Below are positions 41,902-50,008 of a stretch of DNA of 63,774 nt, piece after piece. Source of the stretch: DASQHM01 sp035632095 (GTDB lineage: Bacteria > Pseudomonadota > Alphaproteobacteria > Ferrovibrionales > Ferrovibrionaceae); contig DASQHM010000016.1 in NCBI GenBank assembly GCA_035632095.1, positions 1 through 63,774 of the forward strand, in the 5' to 3' direction. The stretch's first letter is position 1. Each line of letters opens with the position of its first letter. Made by a program: the position numbers and the translations under genes. Under the pieces are notes generated by a model that did not search any database, was not told where the DNA came from, and saw nothing but the letters and a program-made list of their open reading frames with translations.

Positions 41902-42774
41902 ATGCCCGATGCCGCGCGTTACGAGAGCATCCAAGTGAAGCCGCTGGCGGGCGCCTTGGGCGCCGAGGTGCTGGGAGTCGATCTTTCGAGCGACCTCGGC
42001 AACCAGACCTTCGCCGAAATCCATCGCGCCTTCCTCGAACACCAGGTGATCTTCTTCCGCGACCAGACGCTCACGCCGGAACAGCACAAGGCGTTCAGCG
42101 CCCGTTTCGGCACGCTCGAAGTGACGCGCTTCGTCAAGGCGATCGAGGGCCATCCGGAGATCATTCCGGTGGTGAAGGAGCCGGAAGACGTCGGCAAGTT
42201 CAATTTCGGCGGCACCTGGCACTCGGACATGACCTTTCTGCCGGCGCCGCCGCTCGGCTCGCTGCTCTATGCGCTCGACGTGCCGGCCTACGGCGGCGAC
42301 ACGCTTTGGGCCAACATGTACCGGGCCTACGAAACGCTTTCGCCGGGGATGCGGAAAATGCTCGACGGCTTGACCGCCATCCACAGCGCGACGCGCGCCT
42401 ATGGCCCGCGCGGCGCCTTCGCCCGCGCCGGCAACCAGACCAGGTCCATGCAGATCGATCCGAGCGAGGCGGCGGAGGAGGAGCAGGAGCATCCGGTGGT
42501 GCGCACGCATCCCGAGACGGGCCGGAAGTGCCTGTTCGTCAATCCGGTCTACACCATCCGCTTCAAGGACATGACTGAGCGCGAAAGCAAGCCGCTGCTC
42601 GATTTCCTGAACGAGCACGCGGTGCAGCCGCACAACACCTGCCGCTTCCGTTGGGGGCGGGGCTCGCTCGCCTTCTGGGACAATCGCTGCACGCAGCATC
42701 TGGCGCTGAACGACTACGACGGCCAGCGCCGCTCCATGCATCGCACGACGGTCATGGGCTCGCGCCCGTACTGA
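41902..42774 (+). CDS. TauD/TfdA-family Fe(II)/2-oxoglutarate dioxygenase
   Basis: This 290-residue protein has the iron facial triad His107 and Asp109 (TWHSDM) and distal His266 (NRCTQHLALND), and Arg281 in MHRTTVM positioned to bind 2-oxoglutarate. The family releases sulfite from taurine, or cleaves phenoxyacetates and other alkyl substrates, with 2-oxoglutarate turned into succinate. Promoter and AAAGG site lie upstream. It is followed by the carboxymuconolactone decarboxylase-like and hydroxyisobutyrate dehydrogenase-like genes and is divergent from the amidohydrolase/ABC operon, so it may work on a related compound. Confidence 0.9.
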   Translation: MPDAARYESIQVKPLAGALGAEVLGVDLSSDLGNQTFAEIHRAFLEHQVIFFRDQTLTPEQHKAFSARFGTLEVTRFVKAIEGHPEIIPVVKEPEDVGKFNFGGTWHSDMTFLPAPPLGSLLYALDVPAYGGDTLWANMYRAYETLSPGMRKMLDGLTAIHSATRAYGPRGAFARAGNQTRSMQIDPSEAAEEEQEHPVVRTHPETGRKCLFVNPVYTIRFKDMTERESKPLLDFLNEHAVQPHNTCRFRWGRGSLAFWDNRCTQHLALNDYDGQRRSMHRTTVMGSRPY

Positions 42775-42806
42775 ATTCCGCACCGCTGAAAAACAGGGAG
42801 GATGCC

Positions 42807-43184
42807 GTGGACAAAGCCATGTACGAAAAGGGTTTGAAGATCCGCCGCGACGTGCTGGGCGCCGATTACGTCGACAAGCAGATCGCAGGGGCCGACGACT
42901 TCAACCGGCCGCTGCAGGAGCTCGTTACCGAATACTGCTGGGGCGCCGTCTGGGGCCGGCCCGCGCTCGACCGCAAGACGCGGAGCATGCTGAACCTCGC
43001 CATGCTGACGGCCTTGAACCGCCCGCACGAGGTGAGAATCCATGTGCTCGGCGCGCTCAACAACGGACTGAGCAAGGACCAGATCATGGAGGTGCTGCTG
43101 CAAGCCGCCATCTACTGCGGCGTGCCGGCTGCGGTGGACAGCTTCCGCATCGCGCGCGAGGCCTTCAAGGAACGCGGCGTCTGA
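42807..43184 (+). CDS. Carboxymuconolactone decarboxylase family protein
   Basis: This 125-residue AhpD-fold protein starts at GTG 42807 after GGGAGG, with segments DDFNRPLQELVTEYCWGAVWG, RTRSMLNLAMLTALNRPHEVRIH-like helices and VLLQAAIYCGVPAAVDSF near the end. Members decarboxylate gamma-carboxymuconolactone or act as peroxide-reactive thiol proteins. The protein has Cys in EYCWGA and IYCGVP but no CxxC, so the decarboxylase type is more likely than the AhpD peroxidase type. It lies between the TauD and hydroxyisobutyrate dehydrogenase genes. Confidence 0.85.
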   Translation: MDKAMYEKGLKIRRDVLGADYVDKQIAGADDFNRPLQELVTEYCWGAVWGRPALDRKTRSMLNLAMLTALNRPHEVRIHVLGALNNGLSKDQIMEVLLQAAIYCGVPAAVDSFRIAREAFKERGV

Positions 43185-43195
43185 GCGGCGCGCAC

Positions 43196-44146
43196 ATGGC
43201 CGGCGAAGGCCAGCCGATCACGCCGCCTGCGCGCATCGGCTTCGTGGGCGTCGGCAACATGGGCCGCCCCATGGCGCGCCGCCTGATCGAGGCCGGTTAC
43301 AAACTTGCGCTCTATGACCTGGATCGCGCCGGCCTCGAACGGTTCGCATCCGAGCACGGCGGCACCGCGGTGGCCTCGCTCCGTGCCGCGGCGGACGGCG
43401 CCGCCGCCGTCATCACCATGTTGCCGAACGGCAAGATCGTGCGCCAGGCGGTGCTCGGCGAAGACGGCGGCGATTGCATCGCGGCCGGATTGGCGAAAGG
43501 CGCCGTGGTCGTCGACATGAGTTCCTCGGCGCCGACCGGCACCAAGGCGCTCGGCGCCGAGCTCGAAAGACGCGGCATCGGCCTGATCGACGCACCGGTG
43601 TCGGGCGGCGTGCGCCGCGCCGTGGACGGATCGCTTTCCATCATGGCCGGCGGCGACGCGGCGTTGATCGAACGGTGCCGGCCGCTGCTTGCGCCCATGG
43701 GTCGGCAAATCTTCGCTACCGGCGGTCTCGGCTCGGGCCACGCCATGAAGGCGCTCAACAACCTTTGCTCGGCGGCGGGCGTGTGGATCGCGGCGGAGGC
43801 CTTGCTGGTCGGCCAGCGCTTCGGCCTCGACCCGGCGGTGATGGTGGACATCCTCAACGCGTCCACCGGGCGCAACAACGCGACCGACGTGAAGTTCAAG
43901 CAGCAGATCTTGAACCGTTCGTTCGCCGCGGGCTTCACCATGGGGCTCATGGCCAAGGACCTGGCCACCATGGTCGAGCTGGCCCACGACACCGCGACGC
44001 CGGTACCCTTCGCCGAACTCTGCGCCAAGCTCTGGTCGGACGCGGCGGTCCAGCTCGGCGCCGACGCGGATCACACGGCGTCAGTGCAATATCTCGAACG
44101 CATGGCCGGCGAAGAATTGGGGCGGCCGAAGAGCAAGCGGCATTGA
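43196..44146 (+). CDS. NAD(P)-dependent beta-hydroxyacid dehydrogenase (3-hydroxyisobutyrate dehydrogenase-like)
   Basis: This 316-residue enzyme has a Rossmann motif GFVGVGNMGRPMA, substrate-binding DAPVSGGVRRAVDGSLSIMAGG and catalytic Lys in GHAMKALNNL. Family members oxidise 3-hydroxyisobutyrate, tartronate or related beta-hydroxy acids. ATG 43196 is 12 bp after the previous stop. It would act on an acid released by the dioxygenase pathway. It is the last plus-strand gene before the effector module, with 28 bp to the truncated gene. Confidence 0.9.
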   Translation: MAGEGQPITPPARIGFVGVGNMGRPMARRLIEAGYKLALYDLDRAGLERFASEHGGTAVASLRAAADGAAAVITMLPNGKIVRQAVLGEDGGDCIAAGLAKGAVVVDMSSSAPTGTKALGAELERRGIGLIDAPVSGGVRRAVDGSLSIMAGGDAALIERCRPLLAPMGRQIFATGGLGSGHAMKALNNLCSAAGVWIAAEALLVGQRFGLDPAVMVDILNASTGRNNATDVKFKQQILNRSFAAGFTMGLMAKDLATMVELAHDTATPVPFAELCAKLWSDAAVQLGADADHTASVQYLERMAGEELGRPKSKRH

Positions 44147-44174
44147 AGCCTTGCTCTTTGCGGCGGTCATTGTT

Positions 44175-44357
44175 CTACGCGATCCGGGTCGCTTCGAGCA
44201 AATCCATGAAGAACTTCCGGTCAGGCCCGATATCTCCCGACCGCAGCCTGACCCATTGTTCTGCCGCGGCGGGATTGCAACCAAGCGACAAGATAAGCAG
44301 AAACAGCGACGGGACCTTTGCCGCAAGACGCATCCAAGTCAAAACTCTCGCAGTCAT
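44175..44357 (-). pseudogene. Truncated paralogue of the exported protein (possible second immunity remnant)
   Basis: A 60-residue frame starts at ATG 44357, overlapping the upstream gene stop by 4 bp. It has a signal peptide (RLAAKVPSLFLLILSLGCNPAAA) and then AEQWVRLRSGDIGPDRKFF, which aligns well with AEQRIIFRHGNFGPDRPFV of the upstream protein at the same position after the signal. It stops at TAG after ..LLEATRIA, so it keeps only the first 28 mature residues of a family of about 150. This looks like a duplicate that lost its C-terminal part. It may still be exported, but its function is doubtful. Confidence 0.55.
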
Positions 44358-44914
44358 TTTTCGCCGGTCTCGTGTTTGCATTGTTCGGAAATGCAGAAGG
44401 GGACGTAGCCGTAAGCTCTTTTTTTTGAAACCCACGTCCACCGCAATCCGTCTTCATTTGAGAGAATCGTCCGATGACCCCGAATGACCTCATCGGCTGC
44501 AATGAGATAGTAGTAGGGATGTTTCGTCTGATCTTCGAAAAACGCTGTATCGGTCCCCCCATACTCTTCCCATTGCCCCGACCGCCCCTTCTTGTAAATA
44601 TTGGTCTCGCAGCCGATCGACCCGCACCAGCAACTGTGATCGTACATGACGAAGAGCTCCTTCACTCCATCGCCATCGAGATCGAATCGAGCGATTGCGA
44701 TGCTGGCCATGGTGAAATCATCTTCAGGGCAGTCGGCACGCATTTTTTCGAGCAAGCTTTGAACAAAAGGCCGATCCGGACCGAAGTTGCCGTGGCGGAA
44801 GATGATTCGCTGCTCGGCCTCCGCCGGACCTGCCGAGATCGTGATTGAGATTGCCATAAGTAGCGCCGCGACAGCGCGCGGCAACCGCGCCAGAAAGCGT
44901 CGATTCCGATTCAT
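44354..44914 (-). CDS. Exported Cys-rich protein with calcium-type repeat, candidate periplasmic immunity protein
   Basis: This 186-residue protein has a signal peptide (RFLARLPRAVAALLMAISITISAGPAEA) cleaved after Ala34, then IIFRHGNFGPDRPF. A segment DLDGDGVKE at residues 78-86 resembles the Ca-binding loop of FG-GAP/VCBS repeats, and cysteines occur at 62, 95, 97, 102, 174 and 179, probably forming disulfides in the periplasm. ATG 44914 overlaps the stop of the muramidase-like gene by 4 bp (ATGA), so the two are translated together. An exported partner encoded right after a peptidoglycan-cutting protein fits an immunity role, but this is inference. The DNA is lower in GC than that of surrounding genes. 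Confidence 0.6.
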   Translation of the reverse strand: MNRNRRFLARLPRAVAALLMAISITISAGPAEAEQRIIFRHGNFGPDRPFVQSLLEKMRADCPEDDFTMASIAIARFDLDGDGVKELFVMYDHSCWCGSIGCETNIYKKGRSGQWEEYGGTDTAFFEDQTKHPYYYLIAADEVIRGHRTILSNEDGLRWTWVSKKRAYGYVPFCISEQCKHETGEK

Positions 44915-45918
44915 TGTTCGTCCGTCAGGCCATGGCCGATTCGGCCCCGATGGGGCGTGTTCTGAAATTCGCGCAGGCGGGTTTCAATGTTGAGAAAATG
45001 GCCGCGGCGCGGGTCATCTTCGCTTAGCGATGAGGCATCACCGTGCCAACCATTTTCCTTCTGCCACTCAAGATACTGTTGGACCCTTCCGGCGCCCTCG
45101 CGATGAGCGGCGGCGGCGAGGCCGCTCAGCGTGACGGTCAAGTCGCTCTCAACGCCGTCAATGTGTTGACCGATGACTTTGGTGGCACCGTTTTGGATCA
45201 ACTGCCGCTCGTTGGATTTCATGTAGTCGGCTAGCGCCTTTTCCTGTGCGACCTTGTCCTTGAGAAAGTCCGCCTCGGTTTTGGCGCCGTATTTGTTGTG
45301 GGGATTCCAATTCTCGCCAATTCGCAGTCCAACTTCGCGCTGAGCAGCTTTGCTAAGTTGGTAGCGGCCAAGCGCTTTGCTCTTCTTGTTCTTCGCCGCA
45401 TATCCGTGGTTAGACTCTCCCTTCGATTCTTTTTCGTGCAGTTTCTGACGAAACTGGCGCGTGATCGGCGACCCCGGCCACGGATCGGTCCATTCGCCGC
45501 CGTCCGGCTGGCCCGGGGGCGCGCGCGGCTCGCCTGAGACGTCGTGGCCGGCGCGGCGCAGTTCGGCGTCCGCCGCCACCAGGCGCGCGACCTCGTTGTC
45601 GTTCGCGAGCTGCATGATCGCCGAGCGCGCCGTGAAGTAGCCGGCGCCGAACCAGTCGCGTTGGTCGAGCTTCCGCGCCGCCGCATCCAGGGCGCCCAGA
45701 TGCGGCGTCGCGTCGTAAGCGCGGCCGTAAGCCGCGCCGAACAGCCGGTTCAGCTCTTCGAGCGGCCGCGGCTCGAAGCGGAACTCGCCATCGGCAAATA
45801 CCCTTCGCAGGAGCGGGACGCCCGGACCCAGGAAAACGCCGGTGCGATTGCTGTAGATCGCATACCCGTCACCCTTGGACCCGGCAACGCGCCAGCGCGG
45901 ATATAAAGGATTGTCCAT
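44911..45918 (-). CDS. Probable peptidoglycan-cleaving effector with lytic transglycosylase-like C-terminal domain
   Basis: This 335-residue protein has no signal peptide. Residues 1-130 are a domain I do not recognise (YPRWRVAGSKGDGYAIYSN and AGYFTARSAIMQLANDNEVA). Residues 130-144 (EPRAPPGQPDGGEWT) form the Pro/Gly-rich linker often found just before toxic domains in alphaproteobacterial proteins. The last 190 residues match the lysozyme/transglycosylase pattern: Glu164 in HEKESKGESNHGYAA, then SKALGRYQLS, then AAAHREGAGRVQQYL. ATG 45918 follows CAAGGAG. The stop overlaps the next gene by 4 bp. A cytosolic enzyme of this kind needs a secretion system to reach peptidoglycan; none is encoded here. 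Alternative: a phage endolysin relic. Confidence 0.6.
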   Translation of the reverse strand: MDNPLYPRWRVAGSKGDGYAIYSNRTGVFLGPGVPLLRRVFADGEFRFEPRPLEELNRLFGAAYGRAYDATPHLGALDAAARKLDQRDWFGAGYFTARSAIMQLANDNEVARLVAADAELRRAGHDVSGEPRAPPGQPDGGEWTDPWPGSPITRQFRQKLHEKESKGESNHGYAAKNKKSKALGRYQLSKAAQREVGLRIGENWNPHNKYGAKTEADFLKDKVAQEKALADYMKSNERQLIQNGATKVIGQHIDGVESDLTVTLSGLAAAAHREGAGRVQQYLEWQKENGWHGDASSLSEDDPRRGHFLNIETRLREFQNTPHRGRIGHGLTDEQ

Positions 45919-46024
45919 GATCTGCTCCTTGAGTATCATTACGAGCAGAACATAGCAGCAACATGGGGCCGCAGCCCTTCACACTTGCGTGATATGCAAA
46001 TCTAGCGAAATCGACTGTCTGGAA

Positions 46025-46969
46025 CTACCGCCCCGCGAGCAGCGCCTTGGGCAGCATGCCATGGATGCCCTTGTTGCCGTCCACGAGCTGGGTGACGCGG
46101 AAATCGACGGCCAGCGAGCAGAGCGTATAGGCGTCCTCCGCGCTCACGTTCAGGCGCTCGCGGATGATGCGGATCATCTCGCGGAGCGCCTGCTTGGCCG
46201 CGTCGTCCAGGTCCTCGTTCAGGCCCATGCTGATCAGGTGCGTCGCCGTCTCGGCGCGCGGGAAGCCGAGCTGGAGGTCCTTGCGCACGATCAGCTCGAG
46301 CGTCCCGCTCAGCGCCGTCTCGAGCGCCGTGATGCAGACCTCGCCGTCGCCCTGCACCGCGTGGCCGTCGCCGGCAGAAAACAGCGCGCCTTCGTTCCAC
46401 ACCGGCAGGAACAGCGTCGCGCCGATGCCGAGTTCCTTGTTGTCGATGTTGCCGCCGTGCTCGCGCGGCACGATGGTGTCGATGATGCCGTATGACGTGG
46501 GCGGCGCCACGCCCATGACGCCGAAGAAGGGCTTCAGCGGAATGCGGGTGCCCCAAGGCATGACTGCCTCCATCGTCTCGCGCTCGAGCGGGATATGCAG
46601 CAGGCGCGTGTTGGGGAAGTCCTCCGGAATGGTGCCGGCCAGCGGGCGGATCAGGTTCCAGCCCCAGTTCTGCCGGAGCTTGAGATCGATCACGCGCACT
46701 TCCAGGGCGTCGCCCGGCATGGCGCCTTCGACGAAAATAGGTCCCGTGAGAATATGGCCCCGCGGCCACTGCCGGCATTTCGCATGAATCTCGCGCTGCT
46801 CGGGCAGAACCTCGAACGGCGGCTCGGGCATCACCTCCGCCGCGCCGTTCACGCTATGGATGGTGACCGTATCGCCGGATTCGATCCGCAGCACCGGCGG
46901 GATGGTCGCGCCAAAGCAGCCCCAATGCACCGTCCCGGGGCTTGCGTGCAGTTCGTGGTGTTTGGGCAT
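46025..46969 (-). CDS. Acetamidase/formamidase family protein
   Basis: This 314-residue amidase of the FmdA/AmdA type has an N-terminal HWGCFGATIPPVLRIESGD, VEGAMPGDALEVRVIDL and the family core HGGNIDNKELGIGATLFLPV, which carries metal-binding residues. It would hydrolyse a short amide to acid and ammonia. No signal peptide. It is 7 bp downstream of the GST gene and 106 bp upstream of the effector gene, at the end of the acyl-CoA operon. Substrate unknown. Confidence 0.88.
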   Translation of the reverse strand: MPKHHELHASPGTVHWGCFGATIPPVLRIESGDTVTIHSVNGAAEVMPEPPFEVLPEQREIHAKCRQWPRGHILTGPIFVEGAMPGDALEVRVIDLKLRQNWGWNLIRPLAGTIPEDFPNTRLLHIPLERETMEAVMPWGTRIPLKPFFGVMGVAPPTSYGIIDTIVPREHGGNIDNKELGIGATLFLPVWNEGALFSAGDGHAVQGDGEVCITALETALSGTLELIVRKDLQLGFPRAETATHLISMGLNEDLDDAAKQALREMIRIIRERLNVSAEDAYTLCSLAVDFRVTQLVDGNKGIHGMLPKALLAGR

Positions 46970-46976
46970 GGCCGGA

Positions 46977-47618
46977 TCAGCTCAGGGCGCGCGCCGCATC
47001 CTCGCGGATCTGCACCGCCTGCCGGGCCTTCGGCCGGTCGAACACCGCGCCGAGCCAGCGCTTCAGATTGGACTTTCCCGCCAGGTCGAGATGCTGGCGC
47101 GAGCGCAACAGCACAGCCGCCACGTTGAGGTCGGCGACCGTGAACCGGTTTGCCGCCAGATAAGGCGATTTCGCCAGGCATCCGTCGAGCACGGTCAGGC
47201 GCGGCTCGACTTCCGCCCAAGCGGCGGCGGCGGCTTTGGCGTCGCGCTTGGCCGGCTCGTTGATGAACGTGTTGAAGGCCCAGCGGATCAACGGCTGTTC
47301 CAGCTCGGCGGCGGCCCAGAAACTCCACTGCCAGGCCAAGGCTTCTTCCTCGGCGGTCTTCGGCGCCAGCGGACCGCCGAACTTGCGCGCGAGATAGAGG
47401 TTGATCGCGAGCGATTCCCACATCACCAGATCGCCGGATTGCAGACTGGGCACGCGGGCGTTCGGGTTGATGCGCTTGTAGGCGTCGCCGTAGATCGAAT
47501 TGTCGGACCAGCCGATCGCCACGTTGTCGTAGGGCGCGTCGAGCTCCAGCGCCATCCAGATGTTGCGGATGGCGCGGCTAATCGGCACGCCGTAGATCTT
47601 GATCCTGTCGGCGCTCAT
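46977..47618 (-). CDS. Glutathione S-transferase family protein
   Basis: This 213-residue GST has an N-terminal thioredoxin-like domain with SRAIRNIWMALEL and the conserved cis-Pro and ES pair (ARVPSLQSGDLVMWESLAINLYLARKFG), followed by the all-helical domain ending near LGAVFDRPKARQAVQIREDAA. It could conjugate or isomerise a pathway intermediate, as GSTs do in ring-cleavage pathways. It sits 7 bp downstream of an acyl-CoA dehydrogenase and 7 bp upstream of the acetamidase gene. Confidence 0.88.
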   Translation of the reverse strand: MSADRIKIYGVPISRAIRNIWMALELDAPYDNVAIGWSDNSIYGDAYKRINPNARVPSLQSGDLVMWESLAINLYLARKFGGPLAPKTAEEEALAWQWSFWAAAELEQPLIRWAFNTFINEPAKRDAKAAAAAWAEVEPRLTVLDGCLAKSPYLAANRFTVADLNVAAVLLRSRQHLDLAGKSNLKRWLGAVFDRPKARQAVQIREDAARALS

Positions 47619-47625
47619 GTCGCCC

Positions 47626-48861
47626 TCAACGCTTGCCCGACGGCAGCTTGTTGAACGGCAGGTCCTTGTCCACGCGGATGTCGCCCGGCAACCCCAGCAC
47701 GCGCTCGGCGATGATGTTGCGCAGGATTTCGTCGCTGCCGCCGGCGATGCGAAGTCCGGGCGCGAACAGGTACGCCTCCTGGAACCAGGCGTTCATGGGC
47801 GCGTACTCCGGGTCCATGATGGCGCCCGACTGGCCGAGCAGGTCCATGCCGAAAGAGGCGATGTCCTGCAGCTTGCTGGCGCTCACGACCTTGGTGATCG
47901 AGGCTTCCGGCCCCGGCGTTTCGCCCCGCGACAGCGCGGTGATGGTGCGGAACTTGGTGTACTTCAGGCCCTGCGTCTTCACGTACCACTCGGCCAGCTT
48001 CTCGCGCACGGCGCGGTTCTTGATCGCCGGCTCGCCGTCCACTTCGATCTCGCGGGCGAGGTCGAAGATGTCCTCCACGTCCGGCCCCGGCGCGTCGCCC
48101 ACGGCCAGGCGTTCGTTCATCAGTGTCGTAAGCGAGACCTTCCAGCCTTCGCCGACCTTGCCGAGCCGCTGGCTGTCGGGCACTCGCACGTCGGTGAAGA
48201 ACACCTCGTTGAAATTCGACGTGCCGGAAATCTGCTTGATCCGGCGCACCTCGATCCCCGGCGTCTTCATGCTGAGGAAGAACATGGTGAGGCCGTCGTG
48301 CTTGCGCGCGTTCGGATCGGTGCGCACCACCACGATGCCGTAGTCGCAGAAATGCGCGCCCGACGTCCAGATCTTCTGGCCGTTGATGATCCAATCGTCG
48401 CCGTCGCGCTCGGCGCGGGTGCGGAGCCCCGCGAGATCGGAGCCGCCGGCCGGCTCGGAGAAGAGCTGGCACCAGATTTCCTCGCCGCGCAGCGCCGGTT
48501 TCACGTAGCGGGTGCGGTGCTCTTCCGTACCGTGCTTCATCAAGGTCGGGATGCACATGCCGAGCCCGATCTCGAACACCCCGCGCGGCACCACGTAACG
48601 CGTCTCTTCCTGGTTGTAGATGACCTGCTGGATCGGCGTGCCGCCGCGCCCGCCCCAGGACTTCGGCCAAGTGATGCCGGCGAAGCCCGCGTCCGCCTTC
48701 TTGGCCTGCCAGTTCTTGGCCCGCTTGATCATGTCGGCGTCGGCCGGGTAGCGGCCGCGATAGATGGTCTCGGCCTCGCTCTTCTTGGTCGCGTTCCGGT
48801 CGAGGAAGGCGCGCGCCTCGTTGCGGAAGGCGGCTTCTTCGGCGGTGTCGTTGAAGTCCAT
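47626..48861 (-). CDS. Acyl-CoA dehydrogenase
   Basis: This 411-residue acyl-CoA dehydrogenase has FAD segments FSEPAGGSDLAGLRTRAERDGDDW, IINGQKIWTSGAHFCDYGIVVVRTD and C-terminal APGLRIAGGSDEILRNIIAERVLGLPGDIR. Longer than the partner at 48874-49989, as is usual for the paired form. ATG 48861 starts where homology begins. It is encoded 12 bp after the shorter subunit and 7 bp before the GST gene. Confidence 0.92.
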   Translation of the reverse strand: MDFNDTAEEAAFRNEARAFLDRNATKKSEAETIYRGRYPADADMIKRAKNWQAKKADAGFAGITWPKSWGGRGGTPIQQVIYNQEETRYVVPRGVFEIGLGMCIPTLMKHGTEEHRTRYVKPALRGEEIWCQLFSEPAGGSDLAGLRTRAERDGDDWIINGQKIWTSGAHFCDYGIVVVRTDPNARKHDGLTMFFLSMKTPGIEVRRIKQISGTSNFNEVFFTDVRVPDSQRLGKVGEGWKVSLTTLMNERLAVGDAPGPDVEDIFDLAREIEVDGEPAIKNRAVREKLAEWYVKTQGLKYTKFRTITALSRGETPGPEASITKVVSASKLQDIASFGMDLLGQSGAIMDPEYAPMNAWFQEAYLFAPGLRIAGGSDEILRNIIAERVLGLPGDIRVDKDLPFNKLPSGKR

Positions 48862-48873
48862 GATCTTCGCTCC

Positions 48874-49989
48874 TTAAGCCGCGTTGCGCCGTTCGAGTTC
48901 TGACACGAGCCGATCCTTCCACCACGGCGCGCTGCCGATGGCCAGCGCCAGCAGTTTCGAGCGGCGGTAGTAGAGGTGGCAGTCGAACTCCCAGGTGAAG
49001 CCCATGCCGCCGTGGGTCTGGATGTTTTCCTTCGACGCCAGATGATAGGCCTCGGTGGCCGAGACGCGCGCGGCCGCCGCCGCCAGCGGCAGTTCGGCGG
49101 CGTCGGTGGCCAACGCCCAGGCGCCGTAATAGGCATTGGAGCGCGCCAATTCGGTGGCGACGTAGACGTCGGCGAGCTTGTGCTTGATGGCCTGGAACGA
49201 GCCGATGGGACGGCCGAAGGCGAAGCGCTCCATGGCATAGGCTTTCGCCATGTCGAGGGCGGCTTGCGCGCCGCCTACCTGCTCGAATGCCAACAGGATC
49301 GCGGCGCGGTCCAACAGGCGGCGCACGAGATCCCAGCCCTTGCCGGCCGGACCCAGGAGTTCCGCGGGCACTCCGTCGAACACGATCTTGGCCTGGTCGC
49401 GGCTCGGGTCCACGGTCTTCAGCGCCGAGCGCGTCACGCCGGCAGCCTTTAGATCGACAAGATAGAGCGAGAGCTTGCCGGCCTCGTCCTTGGCCGCGAC
49501 AACGGCAAAGTCGGCGATGGTTCCGTCGGCGACCGGGAGCTTGGTACCGCTGAGTTTGCCGCGCGACGCGGCGGCGGAAACGCCTTCCGGTGAGGGATTG
49601 CCGTTGCCTTCCGCCAGCGCGAAGGTCCCGATCAAGTTGCCCATGGCGAGCTTCGGCAGGTAGGCGCGCTTCTGCGCCTCGCTGCCCGCCGCCAGGATCG
49701 CTTCCGTCGCCAGATAGACCGACGACGCGAAGGGCACCGGCGCGACCACGTTGCCGACCTCCTCCGCGAGCACGCAAAGCCCTTCGTAGCCGAGACCGGC
49801 ACCGTCATATTCCTCGGGGATCGCGGCGCCGAGCCAGCCCATTTCCCCCATGCCCTGCCACAGCGCCTTGTCGTAAGGCGCTTCGCCTTCGAGCACGCGG
49901 CGCACGGCCTTTGGCGGGCAGCGCTCCTTCAGGAACTTGCGCGCCTGATCGCGGAGCAGCTTCAAATCGTCGGAGAAATCGAAGTTCAT
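48874..49989 (-). CDS. Acyl-CoA dehydrogenase (shorter partner)
   Basis: This 371-residue acyl-CoA dehydrogenase-like protein has FALAEGNGNPSPEG in place of the usual FAD-binding TEPxxGSD, and a C-terminal domain with ETHGGMGFTWEFDCHLYYRRSK-like residues (ENIQTHGGMGFTWEFD). The weak FAD motif suggests a structural or regulatory partner in a heteromeric enzyme with 47626-48861. ATG 49989. It follows the SDR gene by 19 bp in the same operon. Confidence 0.9.
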   Translation of the reverse strand: MNFDFSDDLKLLRDQARKFLKERCPPKAVRRVLEGEAPYDKALWQGMGEMGWLGAAIPEEYDGAGLGYEGLCVLAEEVGNVVAPVPFASSVYLATEAILAAGSEAQKRAYLPKLAMGNLIGTFALAEGNGNPSPEGVSAAASRGKLSGTKLPVADGTIADFAVVAAKDEAGKLSLYLVDLKAAGVTRSALKTVDPSRDQAKIVFDGVPAELLGPAGKGWDLVRRLLDRAAILLAFEQVGGAQAALDMAKAYAMERFAFGRPIGSFQAIKHKLADVYVATELARSNAYYGAWALATDAAELPLAAAAARVSATEAYHLASKENIQTHGGMGFTWEFDCHLYYRRSKLLALAIGSAPWWKDRLVSELERRNAA

Positions 49990-50008
49990 CGTCGCCTGTC
50001 CCGTCTGT

